64,000 nucleotides of DNA, from assembly GCA_964036275.1 (NCBI GenBank), contig OZ038433.1, forward strand, positions 17,180,257 through 17,244,256. The letters are read 5' to 3'. Shown here piece after piece: positions 1 to 13,259 of this stretch. The DNA comes from Litoditis marina (lineage: Eukaryota > Nematoda > Chromadorea > Rhabditida > Rhabditidae). A model generated the notes under the pieces. It did not search any database, was not told the origin of the DNA, and saw only the letters and a program-made list of their open reading frames with translations. Positions within the stretch are counted from its first letter, which is position 1. The number at the start of each line of letters is the position of its first letter. The position numbers and the translations under genes are program-made.

Positions 1-1142
1 GTGGGAACGAACACAGAGGGGCAATTTCTTTCGCAGTTATAACTTTAACATGACCTAGAAATGTAAACATTGAATCATACTACAAAAAATAAAATGAAGT
101 GGAATGTAATAGCTGTGAAAGAAACCGAATCTACCGTTATTTATGTTTGTATCAACCTATTACTAGAATGTGAATACTCTACAGAACGAATTTAGGTGTA
201 GATAGCTGTAGTAAACAGCTGTTAACAGTTTTCATCGAATGTTGGGACAATCACGCGGTCGTTGGCCGGGTTTCAAGCTGTACAAAACAAAAACAAACAA
301 AGATTAGCTTAAAAAAACTATGATTTCTCTAGTACTTCGAAAATCAAGTTAGATAACAGACAATTCCGCTACATTTTCATTATCGTCACCTTCCTTCACC
401 TCTATGACGGATCTGAAGGATTGATAATCGAACTATGCCAAAAACAATAGCAGGAATCAATGAAAACATTAATATAAACAAAAATTACGAAGAAAAATAT
501 GACGCCGCTTTTCCAACGCGGTCGCCTCACAACCGCGCATGTAAACAGTAAAAAGCGCATGTAAACAGCGCGCAGGCGTACCGAAATCGCGTTGGGAACA
601 ACTTGCCCATGGCATGCGGGCACCATCCCGGCTTGCCATGGGGGCTCTTTGAGTATCGCTCTCAGGAATGGACCAACCAGTGTATGAGAAACGCGTTATT
701 TGTAAGATGTTACGCCTTGTGCACCCTTTCTGCGAAATGCTACATTGGGAAAAGAACAGAGAAGTAGCGAGAATTCAAGAAGACACAGTCTGGGAGAGCA
801 AATTCGGTATTTATGGAGAGGAGCTCCGGGTAGAGGTACAGCGCGGCACTGTCTACTCCATCACTCGACCCATTCCTATATGTCTGCTTTATGACAGCAT
901 ATATGTATTGTTATGGGAATATGTTAATTCGAGAAATGGAAAACACACAAGTGAAATGCTCTGATAATGTGAATATATATATATTTATCTATACACATAC
1001 ATAAGTGAGCGCAGAAAAAAATGTGTATTGAATCATGTCTCTCAAAACAAAATAAAAAGGTAATTAAACACCAGAAGAACCCGATGAAAATCGAACAGAC
1101 CCCAGAAACACAACAACGAGAGAATCTAGTTTCATTCAGCAT
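1..1142. other. No recognisable gene
   Basis: AT-rich sequence with stops in all frames. The only open stretch of note is 668-964 on the plus strand (98 codons). It has no recognisable domain, no splice context and no similarity to anything else in the window, so I do not call it a gene. Confidence 0.5.
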
Positions 1143-2620
<1,478 letters not shown>

Positions 2621-2749
2621 CTACAATATTCGTTGCACGCTGCCAGTGGGATTTACCGGAACTATATACCGAGCAATGTGCGCCTTAACCGCCACCAACA
2701 CGCAGGTAACGTCGCCACGGCGCCGCTGTCCCAAATGGCCAATTCTGTA

Positions 2750-2965
2750 TCTAACCGGGTTGTTTGAACCTTTTTTCAGGTTACCTCACAAGTAACCGGT
2801 AGTGAAGCTTAAACTAACTTTCAGTTACCGTACAAACAAACGGCAATAACTACATTTTGCCTCAGAAAAATATGTAACCGGTTCTAATTTCAGGTTACGA
2901 ACCAGAAACTACTAAAGTAACCTGAAAAATGGTTAGCTAACCCGGTTAGGTTACCGGAATCAAGC
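2750..2965. repeat. Foldback element with AACCGGGTT ends
   Basis: The left arm reads AACCGGGTTGTTTGAACC then TTTTTTCAGGTTAC; the right arm reads GTAACCTGAAAAATGGTT then AGCTAACCCGGTT, its reverse complement with few mismatches. Several internal GGTTAC/GTAACC pairs add further pairing. It sits just upstream of galectin-like copy 1, where a first exon would be expected. Confidence 0.7.
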
Positions 2966-3519
2966 TTAGATATAGAATTCATCGTTCCAATACTTTGGAT
3001 AAAAAGACAGGAAACCAGTCTTGACAGTCATGTACAGGCTTTCCGAATTGTGTTTTCTCTTTGGAAAGTTTCCCCAATTTAGGTTCGGTTCCCATGTCGA
3101 TCCTCAATAAGTTATTTTCTATCACTCACAGAGCAGAATACTTCCGCTTCAATCATGAAACGCAGCAAGGATAATCCGACAAAGCAGATTTGAATAAATG
3201 AATCGCTTCAAACGACTTGTTTTTTTTTTCGAACATTTTTTCCAACGTTTTTTCGAAATTTAAAAAGAGAGAGAGCTAGATATATCTATTAAATACATGT
3301 TGTGTGAAAAAAATTAGGAGAATCGGTCAAGGTTGAAAAAAGTTCCGCTGTTGTGTCGTTATGAAAATTTCCATTGTCCCTCGTCCCTCGTTGCTCGTCC
3401 CTCGTCGATGTCCGCAGAGAAAATTATTTTTTTTGACTACTGGACCGATTTGGCTAAAATTTGGCACACATGCGTAGACCCCAAATTTTGCTTGGCTACC
3501 AAAGTTTGGTGTTGTCACG

Positions 3520-3990
3520 TTCTGTTTGGCGCCTGGCGCGGGTGCCAATAGGCACCAGAAGCTGGAAAATATGTGTTCCCATGCATGAAATGCTCCGAAA
3601 TTTCGCACAGAGATTAGATCAGTGAATTCCAGCCTTTTCTAGAAATTTGGTGTCATGGTTTGTATTTGGCGCCAAACGCTGGCGCCCGGTGGCGCCAAAT
3701 TAGAACAACGCCAGAAAAGTAGGGTAACGAGCGAAATGTTCCACAGATGTCCGAACTATGAACATTGTTGACGAATACGGCTTGATTACCAACATTTCTT
3801 TGACATTCTGCGCCAAAACGGTACTTTATCCGCCAAATGGCGCCAAAATTGAAAATAGGTTTTCTGAACCAAAAAACAGTCGGAAAATGTGCTAATTGGT
3901 CGAGGCCATTCATTCCAGTTATTTGTTACCAATTAGAGTAAGATGTTCCATATCTGGCGCCAATGGCTGACGCCCGTTCGCGCCAATTGA
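3520..3990. repeat. Cluster of GGCGCCA palindromes
   Basis: Seven or more GGCGCC or GCGCCAA motifs occur in under 500 bp, including the 12-base palindrome TTTGGCGCCAAA near 3664. No coding region could be supported around them. See the findings for a possible E2F-like reading. Confidence 0.6.
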
Positions 3991-4261
3991 GAAAGATTTT
4001 CTTTGTACTGTAATGACCCAGATTTTTCACAATACTCGGATTTCAATTAACGAAGCGGAAAAAAGCTGTTTTTTGAATCAGTTTCGCCTATCACGCCAAT
4101 TCAAGAGGTTAATTAGCGTCAGGAATATTTTGAAAAACCAGGATCAAACCGTTTGAAAACTTGGAACTTCCAGATATCAGGATGTTTGATAGTCACCACT
4201 ATTCAAAAATCGTTTTTCTGAGTCAACTCTAGGAGTGGTTGTACTAGTACAACTAGCGAAA

Positions 4262-4592
4262 AGAGAACAATTTGTAAAAATTGGGGGACCAGGAAGTGTG
4301 TGAGTTCTGTTCGGTTTCACCGTTTTCTGCAAAAAACGAATAATACGATGTTGTAAATGAGTGTGCAACAAAAAAAAATACATTTGTTTGCAAAACGGTT
4401 CACAACGTTCTTAGGGGAAACCACTATGCATATTTACGTTCCAATTATACTTTGTATATTATGTTTTTTGTGAGCCGTAGTACAAACAAATGTATTGTTC
4501 TTTTTTTGTTGCACACTCATTCACAACATCGTTCACTTTTTGCAGAAAACGGTGAAACCGAACAGAACTCACACACTTCCTGGTCCCCCACT
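4262..4592. repeat. Inverted repeat pair, arms about 120 bp
   Basis: The right arm (about 4470-4592) contains ACGGTGAAACCGAACAGAAC and ends in TGGTCCCCCA; the left arm (about 4262-4390) is its reverse complement, starting TTGGGGGACCAGG. A spacer of about 80 bp separates them. The arms differ at scattered positions, so the element is not new. Confidence 0.8.
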
Positions 4593-4621
4593 TTTCACGA
4601 ATATACCTCTGTTACCAGCTT

Positions 4622-4870
4622 GACTCACACATTGTTCTGTTGCATATGGTAGAGAGGCGATAGCTAGAAGAAGAGCGTACATCATTCACCCAGCGTTGGC
4701 GCGCAATGAATGAAGCAATGGTCCATTATTCGCTTGGTTTTCGGGTTGCCTGGTTTCGTTCGTTTTTCAAAATTCTATAGGTTTGAATGGAGTATTTACC
4801 ACGCAATGATGTTTTGTTCATTGCTCGGGTTTTCGGTTGCCTGGTTTCCTTTTCCAACACATTTTCGTGT
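4622..4870. repeat. Dispersed repeat, family D, copy 1
   Basis: Shares with 11925-12190 and 15715-15975 the start ACATTGTTCTGT, then GGCATA-like, a TAGCTAGAAGAAGAG segment and one or two GGTTGCCTGGTT motifs. No ORF. This is the most divergent of the three copies. Confidence 0.75.
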
Positions 4871-5641
4871 AGAACTGGGAAGGGAGGAAGGGAGTGAACG
4901 AAAATTAATTCAGGTACCCCGGGAAACCTTAATCCGTTGAGCCAAAACGTGCTGCAGTATACAATTAGGGTCTGTCAGATAAATAGAAGATGTGAAATCA
5001 ATATTTCTTGAGCTGCTCCTCGATTACCACCTGCCTTCTGTTTTTCTATGTGGAATGACATTGCCTTTTCACGTCGCGAAAATTGTTGTGCTGTAGTTCA
5101 TTTTTCATACTGAGTATCACCCGAAACAAGCCAGAGTAGGTTGACCACAGATATATCATTCTAATATGTTTGTTCAAAAAGTAGAAAACGCACACTTAAA
5201 AATAATTTATACCAGTTGAAAGCATCCAATACGAAGTGACTACAAACCAAATTGAAAAGTCTGTGTGTATGAACCACGGAATATTGTTGGGTCTCAATGT
5301 TTGAATCAGAAACGATGTGGTTAGGTGTGGATGGATTCTCATATTGGAAGTTCTCAGATTGGCTATATTCTATCATCTCAACCACCTTGTGTGAATATTG
5401 GCCCCTGAAAGATGGGAATTCACTAAAACGTTACCATTTCTAAGTTGGAAGGTTCGAAGGCGTTTGGCTCAGGCAGTCTCTCACCCTTGAGGCCAGGATT
5501 CCACAACGGGAAGCTCGACTGAAAGCTGGTCCTCGTCGGGGCCCACTTGGTTATTCTCAGCCGAGTGGTGCCAGCGCCTTCAGAAGCCGTTCCGGGGCGG
5601 GTTGGGACAGCTCATGCCGGTTCCACTGATCAAATGGCGGG

Positions 5642-6508
5642 AAACGGGTCATAGTTCTCCGGGCCCTTCTAGTTACTAGTAGTCCTAGATTAGTCTTTAA
5701 GTGCCTCTATTCAAATATTCGTTCCGCATCTGAAAATGGCATTTCTCTCCGAAATGATTCTTTGTCTCTTATTGTATTATCTGAAACATGGTTGAAATCG
5801 AAACACGATGATTCACTTATACTAGGTGATTTGTGCTCGAAATATCAAGTTGTACGTAGAGATCGTAAGCGTAATCAAAACGTTGGAGTGGCTATTCTGC
5901 TCAAATTAGATCTCAGATATAAACACTTGTTGTCTGAATGCTGCCATAATGCGTACAAAATTCTAGTGGCGAATGTTTTTGTTTCATCGCAAAAATTCAG
6001 AATGATTGCAGTTTATCGCACCCCATCATGTTCAGTAGGTAACTCATTTCAATTACACAAATGTATCAGCGAATTTTCGGTTTGTGAGCACCCTATTTTA
6101 TGTTTGGGCACTTTCAACTATCCTAGTATAGATTGGTTGACCGATCATTGATTTGATTATGAGAGTGCGGAAGAAAATTGGTTAGAAACTATAGAAAATT
6201 GCGGTATGAAACAGTTTGTACGGAAACCAACCCGGCAAAACTCAGTTCTGGTCTTGATTCTCAGTAATGATGTTAAGTTTATTCAACAATGTAAGGTTGT
6301 ATGTCCAATTGTAACAAGTAATCACAACAGTGTGCTGTTTGAGCTAACTATAGAACAAACTGTTGAACCATCTGTCTACGTTAAATCCTTTGGTTCAGCT
6401 GACTTTGAGAAGATTCGCTCTTATCTTTTAAATATCAACTGGATTGGATCATTCTCTTCAGTCAGAACATTGAATGAAATGTATGAAATGAAATGTAACT
6501 TTTTCTGA
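5642..6508 (+). pseudogene. Non-LTR retrotransposon endonuclease domain, broken
   Basis: One reading frame, interrupted by a TGA at 6149-6151, encodes the start and body of an exonuclease-endonuclease-phosphatase domain of LINE type. Landmarks in order: YSNIRSA near 5715, LIVLSETWLKS near 5768 (catalytic E), VVRRDRKRNQNVGVAILLK, RMIAVYRTP, a LGTFNYPSIDW segment where LGDFN is expected, then the family's usual FVRKPTRQNSVLVLILSND and PIVTSNHNSVLFEL. The catalytic SDH is TSNH here and the LGDFN Asp is Thr, so the nuclease is dead even without the stop codon. No reverse transcriptase follows. The stretch 5480-5640 may be the tail of the preceding gag-like ORF. Typical of a truncated CR1/L2-like copy. 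Confidence 0.78.
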
Positions 6509-6779
6509 CAATTTTAAACCACACGATAGATATATTTGTCCCGTCAAAACTTGTTAGACCGTCTGCGAGTTTAATGCATGTTCAATGTTCATTCCGAACA
6601 TTAGAAGCTAACAATTAATGAATCTGGTGAGACATATACGAATCAAAATAAGAATAATGGTAGTTACTTAACCATCTGAGTCAACCAGCATAAAATATTT
6701 TTAGACACCAAGAGAACGTAATAGAAACCAAACAAAGCCAGAAAACTAAACACAAGGAAGGAGTTCAGAGAAGTTTCCA

Positions 6780-7460
6780 TTACACCGAAGAGCAGCAGCG
6801 GTACAGTTTGGGCTTTTCATTGAACGCGTCTGCATTATTCGCACATACGACGACATTTCTCACACTGTTCCGGTCCCATGGAGAAGAAGTGTAGTTGCGT
6901 ACATAATCCATGAAGGAGATCCGTAGATATTAAGTGTACTGTCGGTCCACAAGTCAAAGTCGAACTCGACTGAAAAACGGTTTTTTTCTGGAAACCTCTC
7001 AACCTCGGAACCGTGAATATATTTTCAGAACCAACTAAACATCACCAGTGGACCACACTTTTCTCAAACAAGACTCACATTGTGCGCAGCGCGGCCGCGC
7101 TGCGCAGTTTAGTTTTTGTTCTCAACTATGCAGACGTTTTGAAAAGTTTTTTGCCCGTTTCTTCGTTATTTGTGAACCATTTTTCGAAAAACTTGCCGTG
7201 AGCAATTAAAGGGCATACTTCTATAATATTTGTGAGTTTGAGTTCAAAATGACTCAGTTGACGTTAGTTGCGAGAACAATCGTCTCGCAAAAATGACTTC
7301 CGTAACGGGGCAGCGGCGGCGGCCGGCGGCGCGGCGGCGGCGGCTACAAAAATTTTTTCGCTTTCTTTTCTGGGTTTGACAGCTTTCAAGCTACTAGGCC
7401 TTCTTCCAGTTTATGTTGACGACCGCACGGCATTTCTATGGTGAAGAGAAACGAGTGTTC
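6780..7460 (-). pseudogene. Galectin-like family, copy 2, pseudogene
   Basis: The last exon (6780-6920) is well kept: ISFMDYVRNYT... to KLYRCCSSV and TAA, very close to copy 3. The AG acceptor that copies 1, 3 and 4 have before this exon has become GG (CTACGG), so it cannot splice as they do. A degraded first-exon remnant lies at about 7400-7460, including a match to AVVNVNW, but it is broken by a frameshift. The two middle exons are missing. This is a clear dead member of the cluster. Confidence 0.75.
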
Positions 7461-7599
7461 AGAATTTCTCTCTGAATCACGTGTATGTATTACCAAAACA
7501 AAAGCTATGGAAAATCAGCCCCCCGGTGAACCTAAACAAAACTTGGCGTGCGTCAAATCACACTGAAACTTGTATGCTAGTAAGGTGCATCAGTTTAAA

Positions 7600-7600
<1 letters not shown>

Positions 7601-7651
<51 letters not shown>

Positions 7652-7663
7652 GAAAGAGACAAA
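7601..7663. repeat. (GA)n microsatellite
   Basis: About 60 bp of AG dinucleotides with minor interruptions near the 3' end. Confidence 0.95.
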
Positions 7664-8984
7664 GAGACAGAGATATTTATGAATAGAGACATATCAGACA
7701 TAGAGACATAAGTTGGCCTCCTCGGTGAGCCCTATAATATTCATTCTTGTTTTGATCTACTTCAGGCTGCCTTCATACTTTTTGTGCGATACACAAGATG
7801 CACGATACATGCGCGCTCTAATCATGTGTATCAATAGCATTTGTGTAGCGGCCACAGATACATGCGTCAAGCGATGTATCTTTCGTGTTCATACTTTTCT
7901 ACAGTATCTCGGCGTCAGATACATAGTTTTAAATCTACGATACCAGATTTTTGAAAATTGCGGTCGGCAAACTACACTTCAGGTTTTCGGATTGTGACTC
8001 AAAAAAGTTTTTGTCCAATTGATTAAATGTATCCCCACCCACATAAGATTAGGATCCACGAAAGGTTTTGTTTTTCACGCGCGACGCGCGCACGCGACGC
8101 GTGAAAAAAGGAGTGCCGGTTTGCGTAAAATTACTGTGGTTATCGACCACGCTTATCACGAATGTGATGCGTGCACGCGCCGCGACAAAAATTTGGAAAC
8201 CTGTAGAATTGAATGAAACTTGGGAACTGAAGGTAATCGATCATTCTGAACTCAGATGTTAGCTTGGAGCGAACTGCAAACGCCCGCGCAGCACGCGACG
8301 CGACAAAAAAATATCGTATTCAGTGTATGATGATAACTTTTTGGGATTTGGAGTAGTTGACCATTTTGATCACGAAGGTGTGTCAAATTGAGTTCGGCAT
8401 ATATATTTATAATCAGCATTAGCGGATTCCTCCCAATTTCATAAAAATCTTTGATATTTCTGCGCGTCGCGTGCAGCAGTAGACGCTGCGCGCTGTTCCA
8501 GAGAAAGTCTGATGATAGTAAGAAACTTTGCGCAATCGGTTACTTTAGCAAAACGTGGTCCGAGAGGCAACAGAAATTGAGCGTAACTCACTGAGCGTAA
8601 CACACCAATTGAGCGTAACTGAACTGTTTGCAATGATAAGCGCGTTACGTTTCTTCAAAAGCACGATCTATGGCAATCACAGGCGGACTTGGTCAGAACA
8701 AGACCACTTAGTGTGGATATAGAGCCCGAAAGAATGTGAATCCACCAAAACGTCGCCACTACCAACTAGATATCTTTCCACCAGTTCAATGTTCAGTTTG
8801 AACATTGGAAGCTACCAATAACCGGTCTGATGACGCTCACATACATTTATAGAACGAAATAAGACAAATAATAGTAAGTTTACTGCTTACCGTGCGATTT
8901 ATCGAATAGGAAGTTCATTTACACACTGATAAAACATAATAAGAACCAAAAACGTAAACACTAGTGGGATCAGAGAAGTGTCCA
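7664..8984. other. Non-coding; CGCGACGCG-rich palindromic patches
   Basis: No supportable gene. Around 8078-8107 a GC-rich palindrome (TTTTTCACGCGCGACGCG and its partner CGCGTGAAAAAA) stands out from AT-rich flanks. Related ACGCGACGCGACAAAAA blocks recur near 8180 and 8295, and an inverted form near 8460. These look like fragments of one dispersed element. Confidence 0.5.
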
Positions 8985-11027
8985 TTATACCGATGAACAG
9001 CAGCGGTACAGTTTGGGAGCTTCATTGAACATGTCTGCTATGTTTCCACATATGAGAACATTGGTCACACTGGTTTGGTCCCACGGAGATAGGGTGTAGT
9101 TGCGTGAGTCGCCCATGAACGAGACCTGCAGTTATACATAACTTATTTCCACACATTTATTCACTAACATCGTTCCGTTACGGAGCATTGTTCATTATTC
9201 ATTTCACAGCTTCAGTCCACTCAAGTTATTGAAGTTCACTCATTTTTCAATTGAATAGATGACCGCTCCAATTTACTTCATAATGCGTGGTGAAGGATGG
9301 ACTGATGTTTGTCTCTAGTTTGGGAACGAGTAGAACAACTTCAGTGGCAGTGGACCAAAATATATCATCTGAACGTGGCCACATGAGACGTATAATATAA
9401 TCTCGCCCTTAGCATATCGAGAGTTACGTTGGTATTTAATATATTCTACGCGAAAGATGCGTGATAGATTCGATGTGAAGCAAACATGCAACTCACCACC
9501 CATACACCATTCACGTAGCAGAACTTCACATCTGAGGAAATGTTGGTGTCGAACATTCTATTCTTCAACACGTTGCCTGTAGCGATTTGACCATTGGTTT
9601 TCTGATGCCAAATCGTTATCTAAAACACACATTTGATGTAAAAAAAACTATTTCCCTATGTTCTGCACGAAAAGTGTATGAACTCTTTGGGTGCGGATGA
9701 AATCGCAAACTCGGAAGTCAATAAGAAATGATATCTTTGCGGTTTGTGAAGTCGGTTTTTTTAATGTTCTGTTCGTATACCGTGATAACATTATGAACCA
9801 AGAGATTTAAAAACAAGACTTGCCTGTATCGGATTTCGTGATGCTGAGAATCTAATGGCGGCCAAGTCTTCTTCGTTACGGAGGTCAATTGCGAATGCAC
9901 TGTGAAATTGATATATAAATGCTTAGCATACAATACAGCTGATATTTTTCACTAACTGAAATTTATGAGCGAATCTCGAGAATGGAGCAGTGAAAATGCG
10001 GTGGGTCTGATTCTCTCAATGTCCAAATGTAACTCTGTCTCAGTTTCTTCGAGATCTGATTCGAATATTGAAACGTTTATTCATATGACCTAGTGTCTCA
10101 ATCTCTCGTTCCAATGTCCCATTTCGATACTACACTGTCCAATTTGTTTCATCGTTTTCAATGTCCCATTGTCCCATTGAGACAACGACGTGGAACATTG
10201 AAGTGTGACATTGGTACTTTCGCCAATGAATTTTCTGAAGAATCACACATCTCACACGTACAGCGTCACTCTTCTACAGCGGGCGCCGGGAAAATTGAAG
10301 TATCGCCCCCCACTTTAGTTGGGTCCCCCCCCCCCCCCGTAGCACTTCAACCCCCCACCCAAGCTAAAACCTGAAAATCGAGGAGAGGGGGGGGGGTCAA
10401 AATTCAACTTCGACATTTACTATTTACCCCCCACTTGGGTCGGCGGGGGGTAGAACTTCAATGGTGGGGGGTCAAACTTCAACGAGTGGGGGGCTGAACT
10501 TCAATACCAGAAATGTTTACTTTTTACCCCCCACCCTCAAACTTTTGTATTGCAAGCGATAAATTGAATTATAAACCCCCGGTGGGGGGGTCAAACTACA
10601 ATTCCCCAAACGCAATACAAATTCAGAAAGGTGGGGGGGGGGGGGGGGTAAAAAGTCAATGTTCCCCGGGCGCCTATCATTATCACATGGCTTGCTATCT
10701 GATGCTCCGAATAGTTCCCTATATTGTTAGTCCATTGCACAGTCACGTAAAACATGTTGAACACAGCAGAACTCAGTAACGTGCAAATACAAAGTGCACG
10801 ATTCTCCATTAGAATGCTAGGTTTACGTGACTATTTGGTTTACTTCTAGTATAGTGAATTCTCAGTCTCAAAACTGATAATAACAAGAACAAGAATGTTC
10901 ATTACACAAAAGTGTACCAAGGTACATCAACTAAGTTTGTAACTCACTCTTTTCCTGTCCAGTTCACGTTGACAACTGCACAGCAACCCTCTCTCATGGA
11001 GAAACGAGCCTCGAGTAACTTGTTTCC
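8985..11027 (-). CDS. Galectin-like small protein, copy 3 (N-terminus not found)
   Basis: Four exons on the minus strand: 10948-11027, 9824-9899, 9497-9619 and 8985-9125 (stop TAA), 138-139 residues in all. Phases run 2, 0, 0, as in the paralogues. Exon 1 has LLEARFSMREGCCAVVNVNW; exon 2 DAFAIDLRNEEDLAAIRF; exon 3 ITIWHQKTNGQ... to FCYVNGVWV; exon 4 VSFMGDSRNYTLSP... to KLYRCCSSV. The pattern of F-x-I-x-L...D-x-A-x-x-F, a VNG-x-W strand and a final V-x-x-V-x-I-x-G strand suits a galectin or concanavalin-like sandwich; this is inference. Exon 2 ends CAG|GCAAGT, a canonical GC-type 5' splice site; the next GT would shift the frame. The first intron carries two unrelated foldback elements. The start codon was not located, perhaps because an element sits at 11238-11718. 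Confidence 0.62.
10278..10677. repeat. Foldback element of alternating poly-C and poly-G blocks
   Basis: Bounded by GGGCGCCGGGAAAATTGAAG on the left and its near reverse complement (TCAATGTTCCCCGGGCGCC) on the right. The interior is a chain of runs of 6-17 C or G joined by ACTTCAA/TTGAAGT-like linkers, with repeated GGGGGGTCAAACTTCAA units. Non-coding; lies in intron 1 of galectin-like copy 3. Confidence 0.75.
10735..10858. repeat. CACGTGA-type MITE (family B), copy 1
   Basis: About 120-160 bp family whose one end reads GTCAATTGCACAGTCACGTG and the other TATACTAGAAGTAAATTGAA followed by TAGTCACGTAAA. An internal ACATGTT...CACAGCAGA block and a GTGCA hairpin are shared. Further copies lie at 14220-14342, 45724-45845, 54785-54933, 56437-56562, 60488-60613 and 62990-63124. 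This copy is inside intron 1 of galectin-like copy 3. Confidence 0.8.
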
Positions 11028-11237
11028 CTGTAGCACACAAATACAGTAAAGAAAATGTGTAACACACAGACTTTGAAGATCCGAAAACAAGATGATTCAT
11101 GCGCACTGCTGCACTACAACATAGCCCGCGCTGAATCACATTAATACATCAAGAATAGTTATAATTATTTTACATCAGTTGATCCTATAGCTAAAAAGAT
11201 GCGTGATATATAATAGAATAGAAAATAATTTTCTCTC

Positions 11238-11718
11238 CATTAAAGGGACCGTTCCTCTTCAATTTGGAGGTTTGAGCTGATTAGTCGATATTGTCCACAT
11301 TAAAAAACCAAAATCATTTATGTACTTACTGTCTTGCTCCGTGTTCTCGAAAATGCCGCGCGACCACGCGCACGTACATACTACATACACCGCCGAGTTC
11401 ACCTACGTACAAAATTTTCCAAATGTCCATAAAAATACAAAACCATATTCAAAACATAGCCGAAGTTACTATTATGAAAGCTGTGAAGGAAGATTTGTAA
11501 TTATCATGCAAACTACGAAGCAGTGGGAGATTAAGGATTGCCGCATTACAGTAACCCAAACCCTGTTGGCTTCTATTTTGCTCCGATATAAAGTGTTTTT
11601 TTCTTGAATTTTCTGTACGTAAGGTGAACAACTTTCATGTCAAAACAGCAAAAATAACTTTTCAATTTTTCAAAAAGTACCTACATTGCACATTATAGAG
11701 GTGCGGTCCCTTTAACCT
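11238..11718. repeat. Inverted-repeat element with TTAAAGGGACCG ends
   Basis: The left end reads TTAAAGGGACCGTTCCTCTT and the right end AGAGGTGCGGTCCCTTTAA, near reverse complements. The 480-bp interior has no convincing ORF. A 5'-end fragment (GAAGGGACCGTCCCTCTTCA and the following GATTAGTCGATGTTG) recurs at 45877-45935. Confidence 0.75.
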
Positions 11719-11924
11719 TTTTTGAGTGTCATATATTGTGTGAAAAGTCGCGTGTTCAATCGAGAACAAATTCTATTCTGTTATATTCTAAAACATGTGC
11801 ACCGTATGATAATTAGTCGGTTTGTCTTAGAGTCTTCGATCATGACTTTTCATTCTGTCCCCAAGAGGATTGTCATCTGCACAAATATAAAATCTTGCAG
11901 AAAATAATTACCCATTCTCAACTT

Positions 11925-12190
11925 ACACATTGTTCTGTGGCATACGGTAGAAAAGCAATAGCTAGAAGAAGAGAGGATATCATTGAGCCACCGTTTGGCG
12001 CGGAATGATGCTTCATTATTCGCTCGATTTTCAGGTTGCCTGGTTATGTCTTTTTCAAGATTTTATGTATTTTAATCGAGCTTTCGTTTACCACGTAAAA
12101 TCGCTGCATCATTTGCTCGATTTCCGGGTTGCCAGGTTACGTTTTTTCAAGATTTTATGTGTTTGATGGGACGTTCACCTGGCCTGATGG
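11925..12190. repeat. Dispersed repeat, family D, copy 2
   Basis: Closely matches 15715-15975 over about 250 bp: CATTGTTCTGTGGCATACGG, then GAGCCACCGTTTGGCGCGGA and two GGTTGCC...GTTTTTCAAGATTTTATGT half-repeats. The internal half-repeat suggests the element arose by a partial duplication. Confidence 0.8.
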
Positions 12191-12786
12191 TTTAGCAATG
12201 GCTTCACAAGTCACATCGTATTTTCCAGTAAAACGGGGTTGCAGGGTCTCATGATCAGGACTTTTCAGAACACGCCGTAATGAGCCCATCACGTATCAGG
12301 TAAAAACTCTAGGACGTATTGGTCCTTCATAGGTGATTTGGGGTGATTGAGAAGTGAATATGGTCCAGGCCAAAATGCAACATTAGGGATGCAAATTTTG
12401 AATCAGCCACAAATCTTTTCATAGGGCCTAAAAAACTGTGTTGCACTGCATTGCGTTTTTTTTCGGTTGTTCGGTATTTGCGTTAGAAAGAGAACGAAAA
12501 AAACTCATTCTATTCATTCAGATCAAAGTTTAGACCGGAAACGGTCTTTTACTCTTTCCGTTATGTAACAGGAGAGTAGTGGTTGTTGCAAAGCTCAAAT
12601 AGCCGGGTACCTGTATCTTTTGAACCGATGTCTACAATCTTAAAGATTGAGAACCAATCTGTCTCCATCCTCTTGTGCACCGTATAAGTACAAATTAAAA
12701 AAAACTGATTTTCAAAAAAAAATTATTTACTAAAAAATCATTCGGATATTGAACATGTTGCACTATTTTCCGAGACTGCTGCCCCA
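12191..12786. other. No recognisable gene
   Basis: Intergenic sequence between repeats. I see no exon-like stretch, RNA gene or clear repeat. Confidence 0.5.
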
Positions 12787-12992
12787 GGGGGGGGGGGGGG
12801 GGGAAGAGGTAACACGCGTTCGAGAAAAAGCAGTTTGGGATAAAAAGACCGAATGGCCGTATACATGAACATCTTGGCACATTCCAACCCACTTGCGTCT
12901 GCTCAAAAAACGCTGTTTCTCTGCTCTAGCATCCCAACTGGGAGAGGAGGGTCGCAAAATAGTGGGCAGAACAAAGAGACGCAGGATGAGAT
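12787..12992. repeat. Poly-G tract plus degenerate GACGCAGG-type MITE (family C)
   Basis: A run of 17 G (12787-12803) is followed at about 12880-12992 by an element with TTGCGTCTGCTC... on the left and GAGACGCAGGATGAG on the right. It matches the better-kept copies at 35303-35411 and 62268-62382. Confidence 0.6.
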
Positions 12993-13259
12993 GAACGAGC
13001 CGGGATGTTTCAGCATACGTGCTCGGGATGTTAATGAACACGGCCTCAGATGGAGCGAAGGCACATCCCTGTTATCCCCAGTACTCGATTTATCCAAAAT
13101 TGTCCGATTTATTGATAAAAACATGATAATAGAAGAAAGGACTTCATTTGGAAAAAAGAGAGACACACAATGAGGATTATTCACAGTAGTTGAGTGAACA
13201 AAGTGAAAATAGACAACAATTATACTGTGTGATATTATATCCCAGCGGAACAAGTTCAG

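Noticed and set aside
668..964. 98-codon plus-strand ORF
   Set aside because: No domain, signal peptide, paralogue or splice context.
12853..13173. 106-codon plus-strand ORF
   Set aside because: Its first half is a degenerate family C MITE and the rest antisense flank of galectin-like copy 4.
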